Of a stretch of 64,000 nt of DNA, positions 33,999-42,916 are shown piece after piece. The number at the start of each line of letters is the position of its first letter. Within the stretch, counting starts at the first letter, position 1. Source of the stretch: Orrella sp037026685 (GTDB lineage: Bacteria; Pseudomonadota; Gammaproteobacteria; Burkholderiales; Burkholderiaceae_B); contig NZ_JBANET010000021.1 in the NCBI RefSeq assembly GCF_037026685.1, positions 16,430-80,429 on the forward strand, written 5' to 3'. Both the position numbers and the translations under genes were made by a program. The notes beneath the pieces were generated by a model, which had not been told where the DNA came from, did not search any database, and saw only the letters and a program-made list of their open reading frames with translations.

Positions 33999-34985
33999 AT
34001 GCGCAGCACCTTTGTACGTACCCTGATCGCCACCGTGGCGCTCGGCTTTGTGGCCGCCCCGGCCCACGCCCAGGACGGCGCGGGCGCCTGGCCGACCAAG
34101 ACCATCCGCTATATCGTGCCGTTCTCGCCCGGCGGCGTGTCCGACGGCGTGGCGCGGCTGATGGCCGAGCAACTGAGCGCACGGCTGGGGCAGTCGGTGG
34201 TGGTCGAGAACAAGCCGGGCGTGTCGGGCATCATCGGCACGCAACATACCGCCCGCGCCGAGCCCGACGGCTACACCATCATGGGCGGAACCATCACGAC
34301 CCACGCGGTCAATCCCTTCTTCATCAAGTCGCTGGGCTACGACCCGGTCAAGGACTTTACGCCAGTGGCCTTGGTCGGCATGGTCAGCAACGCGCTGGTG
34401 GTCCGGGCCGACAGCCCCTTCGACACGGTGCAGCAGGTGATCGACGCGGCGCGCGCGCAGCCCGACGCGCTGACCTACGGCACGGCCGGCGCAGGCACTT
34501 CGCAGCACCTGTCGGGCCAGCTGTTCCAGTCCATCTCGGATACCCGCCTGCGCCAGATCGTCTACAAGGGCGGTTCGCAGGCGATGGTGGACCTGATTGG
34601 CGGGCAGATCGACATGGTGTTCGAGACCGTGGCCGCGGCCCGGCCGATGATCGATTCCAAGCGCGTGAAGGTGCTTGGCGTGACGGCGGCCTCGGTGCTG
34701 CCCGACCTGCCGCAAGCCAAGCCGCTGGCCGAGCTGGGCCTGCCGGGATTCGAAATGCAGTCGTGGCAGGGCATCTTCGCGCCCGCGGGAACGCCCGCGC
34801 CGGTGGTGGATCGCCTGGCGCGCGAGATCGCGGCCGCGGTCCAGGATCCCGAAGTCCGTGCCAAGCTGCTGACGCTGGGCGTGGCGCCCGACGGCCGGGG
34901 CTCGGAGGAATTCACGCAGTTCCAGCGCAGCGAGATCGACAAATGGGGCAAGGTGATCCAGGATGCCGGCATCCAGGCCGATTGA
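33999..34985 (+). CDS. Bug-family tripartite tricarboxylate transporter binding protein (TctC type)
   Basis: A protein of 328 residues; ATG 33999 has AGGAG eight bases upstream. Signal peptide ends A-P-A-H-A-Q. The mature protein has W-P-T-K-T-I-R-Y-I-V-P-F-S-P-G-G and the V-V-E-N-K-P-G motif, characteristic of Bug proteins, which are greatly expanded in Bordetella. No TctA/TctB membrane genes adjoin it, so it is either an orphan that uses a permease elsewhere or a sensor. Confidence 0.93.
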   Translation: MRSTFVRTLIATVALGFVAAPAHAQDGAGAWPTKTIRYIVPFSPGGVSDGVARLMAEQLSARLGQSVVVENKPGVSGIIGTQHTARAEPDGYTIMGGTITTHAVNPFFIKSLGYDPVKDFTPVALVGMVSNALVVRADSPFDTVQQVIDAARAQPDALTYGTAGAGTSQHLSGQLFQSISDTRLRQIVYKGGSQAMVDLIGGQIDMVFETVAAARPMIDSKRVKVLGVTAASVLPDLPQAKPLAELGLPGFEMQSWQGIFAPAGTPAPVVDRLAREIAAAVQDPEVRAKLLTLGVAPDGRGSEEFTQFQRSEIDKWGKVIQDAGIQAD

Positions 34986-35016
34986 TCCTGCCCTGCCTGG
35001 CTATATGGAGACATAC

Positions 35017-35802
35017 ATGAGCGATACCCGTTTTCCCCTGGATGGCCGGCTGCCCGGCATGCTGCGTAGCGGCAAGCCGCTGCGGGCCGTGTTCAACGGC
35101 CTGCCCAGCCCCGCCATCGTCGAGATGTGCGCGTTTGCCGGCTTCGATTTCATCATCCTGGACAACGAGCATGGCAGCGCCGACCTGGGCGCGACCGAGC
35201 ACATGCTGCGCGCGGCTCGCGCCGCGGGCATCGTGCCGGTGGTGCGCTGCTTCGAGCACGACCTGCCGCGCATCCTGGACATGGGCGCGAGCGCCGTGCA
35301 GGTGCCCATGGTGCAAAGCGCGCAGCAGGCGCGGCGGCTGGTGGACATGGTCCGCTATCCGCCGCTGGGGCGGCGGGGCAGCGCGTTCAGCACGCGGGCG
35401 GCGGGCTATGGGGCGTTCGGCGGCGCGGCGCACACCCAGCGCAGCAACGAGGGCATCGCCTTCATTCCCATGGTGGAGACGCCGGAGGCGATCGCCGCGG
35501 CCGCGGAAATCGCCGCCGTGGACGGCGTGGATGCGGTGTTCATCGGCCCCAACGACCTGGCCCACGCCATGGGCCACGGCAGCGACTGGAACGCCGAGCC
35601 GGTGCAGCAGGCCATCGCGCAAGGCCTGAAGGCCATCGCGGCGGCCGGCAAGTGCCCGGGCATCATCGCGCTGACGCCGGCCGACGAGCAGAAATACGGC
35701 GCCCTGGGCGCGCGGTACTTCGCCAATGTGTCGACCAGCATCATCACGAGGGCGCTGGCCCAGGCGGCGTCGGCGGGCAGGGAGGCGTCGTTGCGCTATT
35801 GA
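35017..35802 (+). CDS. HpcH/HpaI-family class II aldolase
   Basis: A protein of 261 residues from ATG 35017 with TGGAG upstream. It has the HpcH/HpaI barrel signatures: D-N-E-H-G-S-A-D near residue 49, Q-V-P-M-V near residue 95, F-I-P-M-V-E-T (metal-binding Glu) and F-I-G-P-N-D-L-A (metal-binding Asp region). Such enzymes cleave 2-keto-3-hydroxy acids to pyruvate and an aldehyde. As the last gene of the operon it probably performs carbon-carbon cleavage in the pathway. Confidence 0.92.
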   Translation: MSDTRFPLDGRLPGMLRSGKPLRAVFNGLPSPAIVEMCAFAGFDFIILDNEHGSADLGATEHMLRAARAAGIVPVVRCFEHDLPRILDMGASAVQVPMVQSAQQARRLVDMVRYPPLGRRGSAFSTRAAGYGAFGGAAHTQRSNEGIAFIPMVETPEAIAAAAEIAAVDGVDAVFIGPNDLAHAMGHGSDWNAEPVQQAIAQGLKAIAAAGKCPGIIALTPADEQKYGALGARYFANVSTSIITRALAQAASAGREASLRY

Positions 35803-35913
35803 AGCGGGGCACGCTGTCCGGGCCACGAGGCGGCAGGGCCAGGACGTGGTAAAAGCTCATCACCCCGGCGCGTGTGCGCCGCGGGCAACAGCCGATTCCT
35901 TCAGGCCTAACGC

Positions 35914-36363
35914 ATGCACATCTGGGTTGACGCCGACGCCTGCCCCGCGGTGATCAAGGACATCCTGTATCGCGCGGCGCAGCGCTGGCAGCGGCCGCTG
36001 ACGCTGGTGGCCAACCAGATGCTGCGCACGCCGCCGTCGCCGCTGATCCGCGCCGTCCAGGTGCCGCGCGGCTTCGACGTGGCCGACGACTACATCGTCG
36101 AGCACGCGAACGCGGGCGACCTGGTCATCACCGGCGACATTCCCCTGGCGGCCCAGGTGCTGGAGAAGCAGGCGCTGGTGCTCAGCCCGCGCGGCGAGCG
36201 CTATACCGACGACACCATACGAGAGCGCCTGTCGATGCGCGATATGATGGAAGAGCTGCGCAGCGCCGGCGTGGATACGGGCGGCCCCTCGGCGCTCAGC
36301 CAGGCGGATCGGCGCGCCTTCGCCAATGCGCTGGACCGGCTGATGGCCGCCCGTCGCCCCTGA
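35914..36363 (+). CDS. YaiI/YqxD family protein (DUF188)
   Basis: A protein of 149 residues starting M-H-I-W-V-D-A-D-A-C-P, the hallmark of the DUF188/YaiI family, with D-L-V-I-T-G-D-I-P-L-A-A in the middle. The fold is related to PIN-like nucleases (acidic residues after beta strands). Its biological role is not established. It stands 111 bases after the aldolase gene and 31 bases before a LysE-type gene. Confidence 0.93.
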   Translation: MHIWVDADACPAVIKDILYRAAQRWQRPLTLVANQMLRTPPSPLIRAVQVPRGFDVADDYIVEHANAGDLVITGDIPLAAQVLEKQALVLSPRGERYTDDTIRERLSMRDMMEELRSAGVDTGGPSALSQADRRAFANALDRLMAARRP

Positions 36364-36394
36364 TTCAGCTTCGTTCCTGTTGCCGGAGCCGTCC

Positions 36395-37045
36395 ATGGAA
36401 TTCGTGATTCCCAATCCCGCAAACCTGGCGCTGTTCGTCAGCGCCGCGCTGGTGTTGCTTGTGATTCCCGGCCCGTCGGTGCTGTACATCGTTGCGCAGT
36501 CGATCGAGCAGGGCCGCCGAGCCGGGCTGGTGTCGGACCTGGGCATCCATACCGCGACGCTGGTGCACGTGGGGGCCGCCGCGCTGGGCTTGTCGGCCCT
36601 GCTGGCGTCCTCGGCGCTGGCGTTCGGCATCGTCAAGTACGCCGGCGCAGCCTATCTCGTGTGGCTGGGCCTGAAAAAGCTCTGCACGCCGCCAACGCCG
36701 GCCGCCATCGACGCCGCACCGCGGCGGCGGCGCTACGCGCGCCTGTATCGGGACGGCTTCATCGTGAATCTGCTCAACCCCAAGACCGCCTTGTTTTTCC
36801 TGGCGTTCCTGCCGCAGTTCGTCGACGTCGGGCGTGGTCACGTGGCCATGCAGATCGTTTTCCTGGGCTTGCTGTTCACCGCGCTCGGGCTGGTCAGCGA
36901 CGCCTGTTATGCGCTGGCGGCCAGCGCGGCGGGGCGATGGCTGCGGCAAAGCCGCGGCTATCTGGCCGCCGAGCGTTATCTGGGCGGGGCGTTGCTGATC
37001 GGCCTGGGGATCACGGCGGCGTTCACGGGTAGCAGCAAGAAATAG
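36395..37045 (+). CDS. LysE/RhtB-family exporter
   Basis: A protein of 216 residues; ATG 36395 preceded by GGAG. About six hydrophobic helices; motif V-I-P-G-P-S-V-L-Y-I-V-A near residue 27 and L-N-P-K-T-A-L-F-F-L-A-F-L-P-Q near residue 130 are typical. It probably exports an amino acid or derivative. It is the last ordinary chromosomal gene before the island; the sigJ remnant starts 65 bases further on. Confidence 0.9.
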   Translation: MEFVIPNPANLALFVSAALVLLVIPGPSVLYIVAQSIEQGRRAGLVSDLGIHTATLVHVGAAALGLSALLASSALAFGIVKYAGAAYLVWLGLKKLCTPPTPAAIDAAPRRRRYARLYRDGFIVNLLNPKTALFFLAFLPQFVDVGRGHVAMQIVFLGLLFTALGLVSDACYALAASAAGRWLRQSRGYLAAERYLGGALLIGLGITAAFTGSSKK

Positions 37046-37109
37046 ATCACGTTATGTCGCTGGCGTGGTGTTGATGCGATGGGCCGCTGGGGGGCGGTCA
37101 GGTCTGCGT

Positions 37110-37380
37110 TCAGGTTGCCGTGATGTGTGCGAGCTTGTTGGGGTTGTGTTGCGCTGGCACCTGCGGGATGCGCTGGTCGTTGGTTTCGTAGGATTGCACG
37201 GACTTCAGGCGGCCGTCGATGAAAAACGCGGCAAGGCCGGTTGGCCGTTGACCTTGGCTACCTTCACGCGCGGCGCCTCGCTAAAGCGGCGCTTGCAGGT
37301 ATAGAAGAGCTGCGGCAGGCGCTTGCCGCCGACCAGCGGGGCAACGCTAAGGGCCTTGGTTGCTACGCTGACATCATGGA
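37110..37380 (-). pseudogene. Remnant of a SigJ-type ECF sigma factor gene (C-terminal part, frameshifted)
   Basis: Reading the minus strand, A-T-K-A-L ... F-S-E-A-P-R-V-K-V-A-K-V-N-G-Q-P-A-L matches the SnoaL-like C-terminal part of SigJ sigma factors. A one-base deletion in a T-run near 37228 then shifts the frame, and the match continues as F-F-I-D-G-R-L-K-S-V-Q-S-Y-E-T-N-D-Q-R-I to a stop at 37110. The N-terminal sigma domains are missing. It probably marks chromosomal DNA broken at the edge of the island. Recognition is from memory of the family pattern. Confidence 0.6.
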
Positions 37381-37885
37381 TCGAGCCAATCGTGCGCATG
37401 TGGCGGTTCTCCAAATCCCGGAGGGTGTCATTCCTATTGTTGCGTGAAAGCCGCATGAAGCTTGGGCTTTTCGGTTTTTCGTATGAACGCATACCCCCAA
37501 AACTACCCCTCAAAGACTTGGCTTCTCTTGGACGGATTTGGACGCAAAGAGCAGACGTGCTGATACCGGACGGGATGAGATAACGCGCTCTATGCTGAAC
37601 CCAAAAAGATGTCTCATGAGAGTGCCGAGGGGACTGCGTTCTGCAAGCAGCCCGTAACCTGCCCTGGGAGCTTTCCCCAGTCACAAACGTATCGTTGACT
37701 CTCACTTTCGAGCCGTTGGGATCGTTCTGCACGTTGTAGCAGAATGACCGCTCCCGACCCACAGCGGTCGTAGGCTAAACAGTCTGTCCGGAAGTGGACG
37801 TTCAACGTTCTTGAGAGCGCCGCGTGCCGTCGCGACAGATCAGAAGTAATATCAGACAACTCGGCAGAGTCAGATACAATTTGAA
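37381..37885. other. Island-edge intergenic region
   Basis: About 500 bases without a convincing gene. GC content falls noticeably compared with DNA to the left. A segment around 37490-37570 (ACCCCCAAAACTACCCCTCAAA and following) looks like the sort of sequence found beside tyrosine-integrase attachment sites, but no second copy is visible in this window. A possible -10 element TACAAT (37875-37880) lies five bases before the qatA ATG, which would give a nearly leaderless transcript. Confidence 0.35.
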
Positions 37886-39766
37886 ATGTGGTCAGATAAC
37901 GAAACGACCGTCGACTACTTGAATTTTGGTGTCGTAGCGGACGCGTGCGCGAAACTCCTCCAACAAGCGAACGGCACACCGATTTCGGTCGGCGTCTCTG
38001 GCGGCTGGGGTGTCGGCAAGACCTCGTTGGTCAGGATGATTGAAGGCCGGCTGAAACAAGCCGATGCCCCGGGGACCAACACCTACGTCATTGTCACGTT
38101 CAACCCGTGGCTTTACCAGGACTTCGAGGGTGCCCGAGGTGCGCTGCTGCAGCTGGTTGGCGATGAGGTCCTGCGGCTGGCGGCCAAGAACGAGCCCCTG
38201 CTAAAGAAGGCGAAGCGCCTCCTCAAGCGCATCAACTTCCTTCGCCTCGCGCAGATGGGTGGTGAAGCCGCCGTGACGCTTTACACAGGTGTGCCTGTCG
38301 GCAGCATCGGCTCCGCGGTCATGAAGGCTGCTGGGTTCTTCGGAGTTGGCGGGGACGGCGACGCGAAGGAGTCGGGCGACGGAGAAGGCGAGAAGAAGGA
38401 AACGGGCACCGACAAGGGGATGCCCAATGATCTGCTCAAGCCCGCAGAGCCGGTCTCATTGCCCAATGAGATTCAGGCGTTCCGCAATGCCCTCGAAGAA
38501 CTGCTCGAAGAGCTGAAGGTCACGTTGGTCGTCTTCGTGGACGACCTAGACCGCTGCCTGCCCAAGACCGCCATTTCCACGCTGGAATCGATTCGCCTCC
38601 TCCTCTTCCTCAAGCGCAGCGCGTTCGTGGTGGCGGCCGATAACGAGTTCATTCGAGGCGCGGTGCGGGTGCACTTCGAAGGGACCGGCATCTCGAGCGA
38701 AGTTGCAACGAACTACTTCGACAAGCTCATCCAGGTTCCGCTGCACGTTCCGCGACTCGGTATCAATGAAGCAAAGGCATACCTAGCCTTGCTGTTGATG
38801 GAGCGTGCCCATGCTGACGGCGTTTTCGAAAAGGTCGGATTCGACGCAGCAAAGGAAGCTATCCCAAAGCGCCTGCAAAGCAGCTGGAAAGGTGACGCCG
38901 TCACGTCCGAATTCTTGCAAAGCCTTGTCGGCTTGGGCAACACAGCCATGCTCGAGTTGATGCAACTTGCTGAAGGGTTGGCTCCGCTGCTTACCCAGTC
39001 GAGCGCCGTAAACGCGAACCCGCGGCTGATGAAGCGATTTCTGAACACGGTCTACCTCCGGTCGGCCTTAGCTGCCCCGCAGGGCATCGACCTCGACATC
39101 CCTTCTCTTGCAAAGTGGCACCTTGTCGAACGATGCGACGAGACGCTGGCCAACGCCCTGGCTGCAAGGGTCTCGGCGGAAGCTGACGGGCGAGTGACAG
39201 TCTTGCGTGAAGCGGAAGCCGCGGCGGCGGCCGGCACGCCCCTCCCCGAGCCTTTCAAGGATGACCCCTTTTCGTGCGAATGGCTGCAGCTCAAACCGCC
39301 GCTCGGTAACGTAGACCTCCGCCCCCTACTGCACTTGAGCAGGGATACGGCGACTCGGGACTTTGGCGCGGACAACATGACCGACCAAGGGCGAGCGTTG
39401 CGCGACGCCCTGGTCGCTGCAACTGCATCGAACGCACCGCTCACAGAGGCCATCCGAGCCGCTGGCGCCATCCAGGCAGGGATGGCCATGGGCAAAGCTT
39501 GGCAGCTGAAGGCCGCGATGCGGACGTGGCGCTCGGGTGAGGACGTCGTTCCGCTCATCGAGCCCTGTAAGGTTTACCCGGAGCTGGCTGCCCAGGCTGC
39601 GGCACTCTTGGCAGAAGCACCGGTCGGGAAAGTTGGTCCTGGCGTCGTCCCCCTCCTGTACTCGCAGACGTGGGCACGCCCCACCCTCGAGAAGTGGGAG
39701 GCAGACTCTTCGGTGGAGAAACCCACTAAGGCGGCCATCCAGCAGGCGAAGCGGGGGACCCGATAG
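37886..39766 (+). CDS. qatA: QatA, KAP-family P-loop NTPase of the Qat anti-phage system
   Basis: A protein of 626 residues. The KAP NTPase core has Walker A G-G-W-G-V-G-K-T-S near residue 45 and Walker B V-V-F-V-D-D-L-D-R-C-L-P near residue 215; the K-R-F-L-N-T sequence near residue 382 is also typical of KAP NTPases. A moderately hydrophobic segment near residues 120-150, where KAP proteins often carry membrane helices, is followed by an acidic Gly/Asp/Glu/Lys-rich linker. It is the first gene of four overlapping genes whose order (KAP ATPase, unknown protein, QueC-like, TatD-like) is that of QatABCD. Confidence 0.9.
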   Translation: MWSDNETTVDYLNFGVVADACAKLLQQANGTPISVGVSGGWGVGKTSLVRMIEGRLKQADAPGTNTYVIVTFNPWLYQDFEGARGALLQLVGDEVLRLAAKNEPLLKKAKRLLKRINFLRLAQMGGEAAVTLYTGVPVGSIGSAVMKAAGFFGVGGDGDAKESGDGEGEKKETGTDKGMPNDLLKPAEPVSLPNEIQAFRNALEELLEELKVTLVVFVDDLDRCLPKTAISTLESIRLLLFLKRSAFVVAADNEFIRGAVRVHFEGTGISSEVATNYFDKLIQVPLHVPRLGINEAKAYLALLLMERAHADGVFEKVGFDAAKEAIPKRLQSSWKGDAVTSEFLQSLVGLGNTAMLELMQLAEGLAPLLTQSSAVNANPRLMKRFLNTVYLRSALAAPQGIDLDIPSLAKWHLVERCDETLANALAARVSAEADGRVTVLREAEAAAAAGTPLPEPFKDDPFSCEWLQLKPPLGNVDLRPLLHLSRDTATRDFGADNMTDQGRALRDALVAATASNAPLTEAIRAAGAIQAGMAMGKAWQLKAAMRTWRSGEDVVPLIEPCKVYPELAAQAAALLAEAPVGKVGPGVVPLLYSQTWARPTLEKWEADSSVEKPTKAAIQQAKRGTR

Positions 39767-40629
39767 TGGGAACCTCAACGTCAAGCTCCGGCGGCAAAGC
39801 CGGCTCGCCGTTTGACCCGGAATGGCTGACGCCAGAACCGGCGCCTGCCGGCGGCGACGATGCCGCCGACGGCTCAGGCGATGGTGGCGACCCCGAGCCT
39901 GCTGACACGGGCACCGAAGCCGGAGCCGAGGGGCCCGCCGCAGCCGGCGAGCGAGCGGCGCCGGATGAGGCTTTCGCGCCCAGTCGCCGGTTCGCCGACG
40001 CGCGTTCCAAGATGTCCGCCGCTCTTGGCGGTGGCGGACGCGACTCGTTGCGCGCCGCGGCCAAGAGCATGGTTACCAAGGGCATGGGCGGTGCGCGGCG
40101 CGCGGCTTCCACCATGCGAGGCACGGCTCAGGGCGCAGGTGCCCTGGGGCAGTTCTTGGCGTCCGCCCGCGATGGGTCTGACCCGCAGGTTGTTGACTGG
40201 GTAAATCGAACACGCGCTGCGAGTCTCGCTGCTGACGACCTCATCCTGGAACTGGTCAAGGAGGTCATGCCCGATACAGGCAGCGTGGACGACGAATCGC
40301 TGCGCAACGCCGCAGCCGAGGCGCTTGGGTTGCTCTACGAACTCAATCCCGACATCGACGTCTTCAACCTCACGGATGCGCAGATTCACGATGTCATGGC
40401 CATCACCATCGCCAACGATGTCTGCAATCGAATGGACCTACAGCTTGGTCAAACCTACGAGCGGCTGAGGCACGACCCGCAACAAGTCCAGCTCTTTCGG
40501 AAGGATGTGCGGGAGTACGTGCAATCGGAAGTTCGTGTCGTCATGGAGCAGCTCGGTGGAACGGGGCTGGACCCCAAGCGGCTCGCCCGTGACGTTCTGC
40601 GGTCGGCAATGGAGGTGTTCGCATCATGA
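39766..40629 (+). CDS. qatB: QatB, Qat anti-phage system component of unknown function
   Basis: A protein of 287 residues from GTG 39766, overlapping the qatA stop by one base (TAGTG). The first 100 residues are low-complexity Gly/Ala/Asp/Pro; the rest is helical (A-A-E-A-L-G-L-L-Y-E-L-N-P-D-I-D-V-F-N-L-T-D-A-Q). Identification rests on position between qatA and qatC. Its biochemical activity is not established from sequence. Confidence 0.85.
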   Translation: MGTSTSSSGGKAGSPFDPEWLTPEPAPAGGDDAADGSGDGGDPEPADTGTEAGAEGPAAAGERAAPDEAFAPSRRFADARSKMSAALGGGGRDSLRAAAKSMVTKGMGGARRAASTMRGTAQGAGALGQFLASARDGSDPQVVDWVNRTRAASLAADDLILELVKEVMPDTGSVDDESLRNAAAEALGLLYELNPDIDVFNLTDAQIHDVMAITIANDVCNRMDLQLGQTYERLRHDPQQVQLFRKDVREYVQSEVRVVMEQLGGTGLDPKRLARDVLRSAMEVFAS

Positions 40630-41891
40630 CGAAGGTGCTATGCACGTCGGTCGACCACTTGCCCGCGACACTCGCAGACGGCGAGCGCGCGTTCACGCTC
40701 TTCAAGAGTGCCAAGCGCGCCGGAGTTGGGACCATCGCGCAGGGCTGGCGTGGGTCGTTGAAGCGCAAGGGATTCGCTCCAAGCGCTCAGGCTTGGGATT
40801 TCGTGCAGTTCTGTTTGTCGGTTTGCGCAGCCGACCTTTGCTGCTTGCGGAACACCAGTGCGGACGGCTGGACTCGGACCATCGAACTCACGGTCGGCTT
40901 GCATGAACCCCTTCGGTGGGCGCCTTGGAAGGCCCACGTCGAACGGATGTTGAAGGTTCTGACGGGGGACTATTGGACGCTTCACTTCGTCGAGGGCGGG
41001 GTTGCGCCTCCGAACGGTAGACCCCAGCCGTTGGCCCACGATTGCATCTCGCTTCTGTCGGGCGGTCTGGACAGCCTTGTTGGGGGCATCGACCTGGTGA
41101 CCCGTGGGCGACGGCCGGCGTTCGTCTCGCAGTTGGCCCACGAGGATTCCGAGCGCCAACGCCGGTACGCCACGCTCCTCGGCGGTGGGGCCACTCACAT
41201 GCAGTGGAGCCATGGCATCAACTTTACCGGCAGTCGGGAGCCCTCGACGCGCGGTCGGTCTTTGGCGTTCTACGGGTTCGCCGTGATCGCGGCATCCAAG
41301 ATTGCCGGCCAGCCCGTGCAGGTGTTTGTCCCCGAGAACGGCTTCATCTGCGTCAATCCGCCCCTCGTCCCTGGGCGAGTCTCCAGCCTAAGCACGCGCA
41401 CGACGCACCCGCTGTTCATAGCAATGCTGCAGGAGTTGCTCGAAGTGCTGGGCATCGGCGTACGGCTCGAGCTGCCGTACCGGTTCAAGACGAAGGGCGA
41501 AATGCTGCGCGAATGCACGAACCAGACGTTGCTTAATACCGTTTCCTCAGATTCCACGAGCTGCGGACGGTACCGAACCTACAACCGAACGCACTGTGGC
41601 CGCTGTGTTCCTTGCATGATTCGACGAGCAGCGTTTCTCGCCTGGGGCCATGGCCGCGACAGGACTACCTATGCCTTCCCCTCGCTAGCCGGTTCTGACA
41701 AGTCCAGCGGCCCGGACGACCCTATGGCGGCAGCACTGGCTGTATTGTCGGTGCGTGAACAGGGGTTGGACCGCTTCCTTGGCGCCACGCTCGCGTTTGC
41801 TGCGCCTGGTGAGCGTGGTTCATATCGGCGGGTGCTCCAAGCTGGTTTTGGTGAACTGGAGGCGTTGCTCCAAGCGGAGGGACTCCTGTGA
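40626..41891 (+). CDS. qatC: QatC, QueC-like protein of the Qat anti-phage system
   Basis: A protein of 421 residues, ATGA overlap with qatB. The PP-loop pyrophosphatase motif L-S-G-G-L-D-S near residue 142 and a Cys-rich Zn site (C-G-R-C-V-P-C-M-I-R-R) near residue 322 place it with QueC, the 7-cyano-7-deazaguanine synthase of queuosine synthesis. In Qat systems this homologue is required for defence, suggesting a nucleotide- or protein-modifying step. No other queuosine genes are nearby, so a housekeeping role is unlikely. Confidence 0.9.
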   Translation: MTKVLCTSVDHLPATLADGERAFTLFKSAKRAGVGTIAQGWRGSLKRKGFAPSAQAWDFVQFCLSVCAADLCCLRNTSADGWTRTIELTVGLHEPLRWAPWKAHVERMLKVLTGDYWTLHFVEGGVAPPNGRPQPLAHDCISLLSGGLDSLVGGIDLVTRGRRPAFVSQLAHEDSERQRRYATLLGGGATHMQWSHGINFTGSREPSTRGRSLAFYGFAVIAASKIAGQPVQVFVPENGFICVNPPLVPGRVSSLSTRTTHPLFIAMLQELLEVLGIGVRLELPYRFKTKGEMLRECTNQTLLNTVSSDSTSCGRYRTYNRTHCGRCVPCMIRRAAFLAWGHGRDRTTYAFPSLAGSDKSSGPDDPMAAALAVLSVREQGLDRFLGATLAFAAPGERGSYRRVLQAGFGELEALLQAEGLL

Positions 41892-42628
41892 TGGACTTTC
41901 ACTGCCACCTCGACCTCTACCCTAGTGCGAGGGAGGTCTACCGCGAGGCCGCTCGCCGCAATAAGTTCACCTGGTTGGTGACCACGAGTCCTAAGGCATT
42001 TGCGGCGACGTCGCGAACGCTGGCGCCGTTGCCCTCAGTGCTCATCACACCCGGGCTCCATCCCGAAATTGCCCACGAGCGCGCAGCAGAACTAGACCTG
42101 CTACTGGAACAGATTGCTGGCGTCAAGGCGGTCGGTGAGGTGGGCCTTGATGGGTCACCTCGTTTCAAAGCCCACTACGAAGTCCAGCGCAAGATTTTCG
42201 GCGCGGTCATCGCCCGGTGCGCGGAGTTGGGAGGCAGAACGCTCAGTGTCCATTCCCGCCGCGCAGTCAGGGACGTATTGGCGGAGTTCGAGCGGCATCC
42301 GAACTTCGGCACGGCCGTCATGCACTGGTTTTCCGGAAGCACATCTGAACTGAAGGACGCCGCGGCGCACGGGTGTTGGTTCAGCATCGGGCCGGCGATG
42401 TTCGAATCTGCGAATGGCCGGGCCTTGGCGGCAGCGATGCCGCAAGACCGCGTTGTGCCAGAAAGCGATGGTCCCTTTGCCAAGGTTGGGGGCAAATCAA
42501 TCTTGCCTTGGAACACGTCCCAGACTGCCGAGGGCCTTGCTTCGCTGTGGGCGACATCCTCCGATGAAGCGGCGGAAATGCTTGCTCGAAATGGACAGGC
42601 GCTTCTTTATCTCATGGGCCAACGGTAA
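41888..42628 (+). CDS. qatD: QatD, TatD-like metal-dependent hydrolase of the Qat anti-phage system
   Basis: A protein of 246 residues; GTG 41888 or ATG 41891 overlaps the end of qatC. TatD features: D-F-H-C-H-L-D-L at the N-terminus (metal-binding His pair), G-L-H-P-E, G-E-V-G-L-D (metal Glu), S-V-H-S-R-R-A, H-W-F-S-G and the late E-S-D-G-P. TatD proteins are metal-dependent nucleases. It completes the four-gene operon, with every start overlapping the previous stop. Confidence 0.92.
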   Translation: MMDFHCHLDLYPSAREVYREAARRNKFTWLVTTSPKAFAATSRTLAPLPSVLITPGLHPEIAHERAAELDLLLEQIAGVKAVGEVGLDGSPRFKAHYEVQRKIFGAVIARCAELGGRTLSVHSRRAVRDVLAEFERHPNFGTAVMHWFSGSTSELKDAAAHGCWFSIGPAMFESANGRALAAAMPQDRVVPESDGPFAKVGGKSILPWNTSQTAEGLASLWATSSDEAAEMLARNGQALLYLMGQR

Positions 42629-42897
42629 GGAAGTGCGCCACCATCACGACTGCTGACTGTAAGCAGATACTCGTGAAAGTCCGTTCTTGGCCGACTCGTG
42701 ACACTCACCGACTTGGTCCAGCAACCGTGCGGCGCGCAACACAGGAGGGGAGGCGGTTTCATGGCTGATTAAGCACTGCATTTTCATACAGCATGCGCGC
42801 CGTCAAGCGACGGCTACAAGCCCTTTCCGCGTTTTATCGTGCCAGTTTAGACCGCACGCGCCAGATATGGCCTGCGGCTTGGTGCGGTCTACATTAC
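42629..42897. other. Spacer between qatD and the integron cassette with a degenerate attC-like hairpin
   Basis: No gene is apparent. The last part (42848-42892) contains a ten-base stem TAGACCGCAC paired with GTGCGGTCTA around a loop, followed by CATTAC and the core site GTTAGGC. This resembles the right half of an attC site, but the matching left core (RYYYAAC) is not recognisable, so it is degenerate or a secondary insertion site. Confidence 0.45.
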
Positions 42898-42916
42898 GTT
42901 AGGCGTCACAAGCCAC

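Noticed and set aside
37046..37110. tRNA gene as island insertion site
   Set aside because: No cloverleaf or T-loop sequence could be recognised at the left boundary.
37381..37762. Minus-strand 185-codon frame as a separate gene upstream of the sigJ remnant
   Set aside because: Only its last third resembles SigJ; the rest has no coding pattern, no ribosome site and mixed composition.
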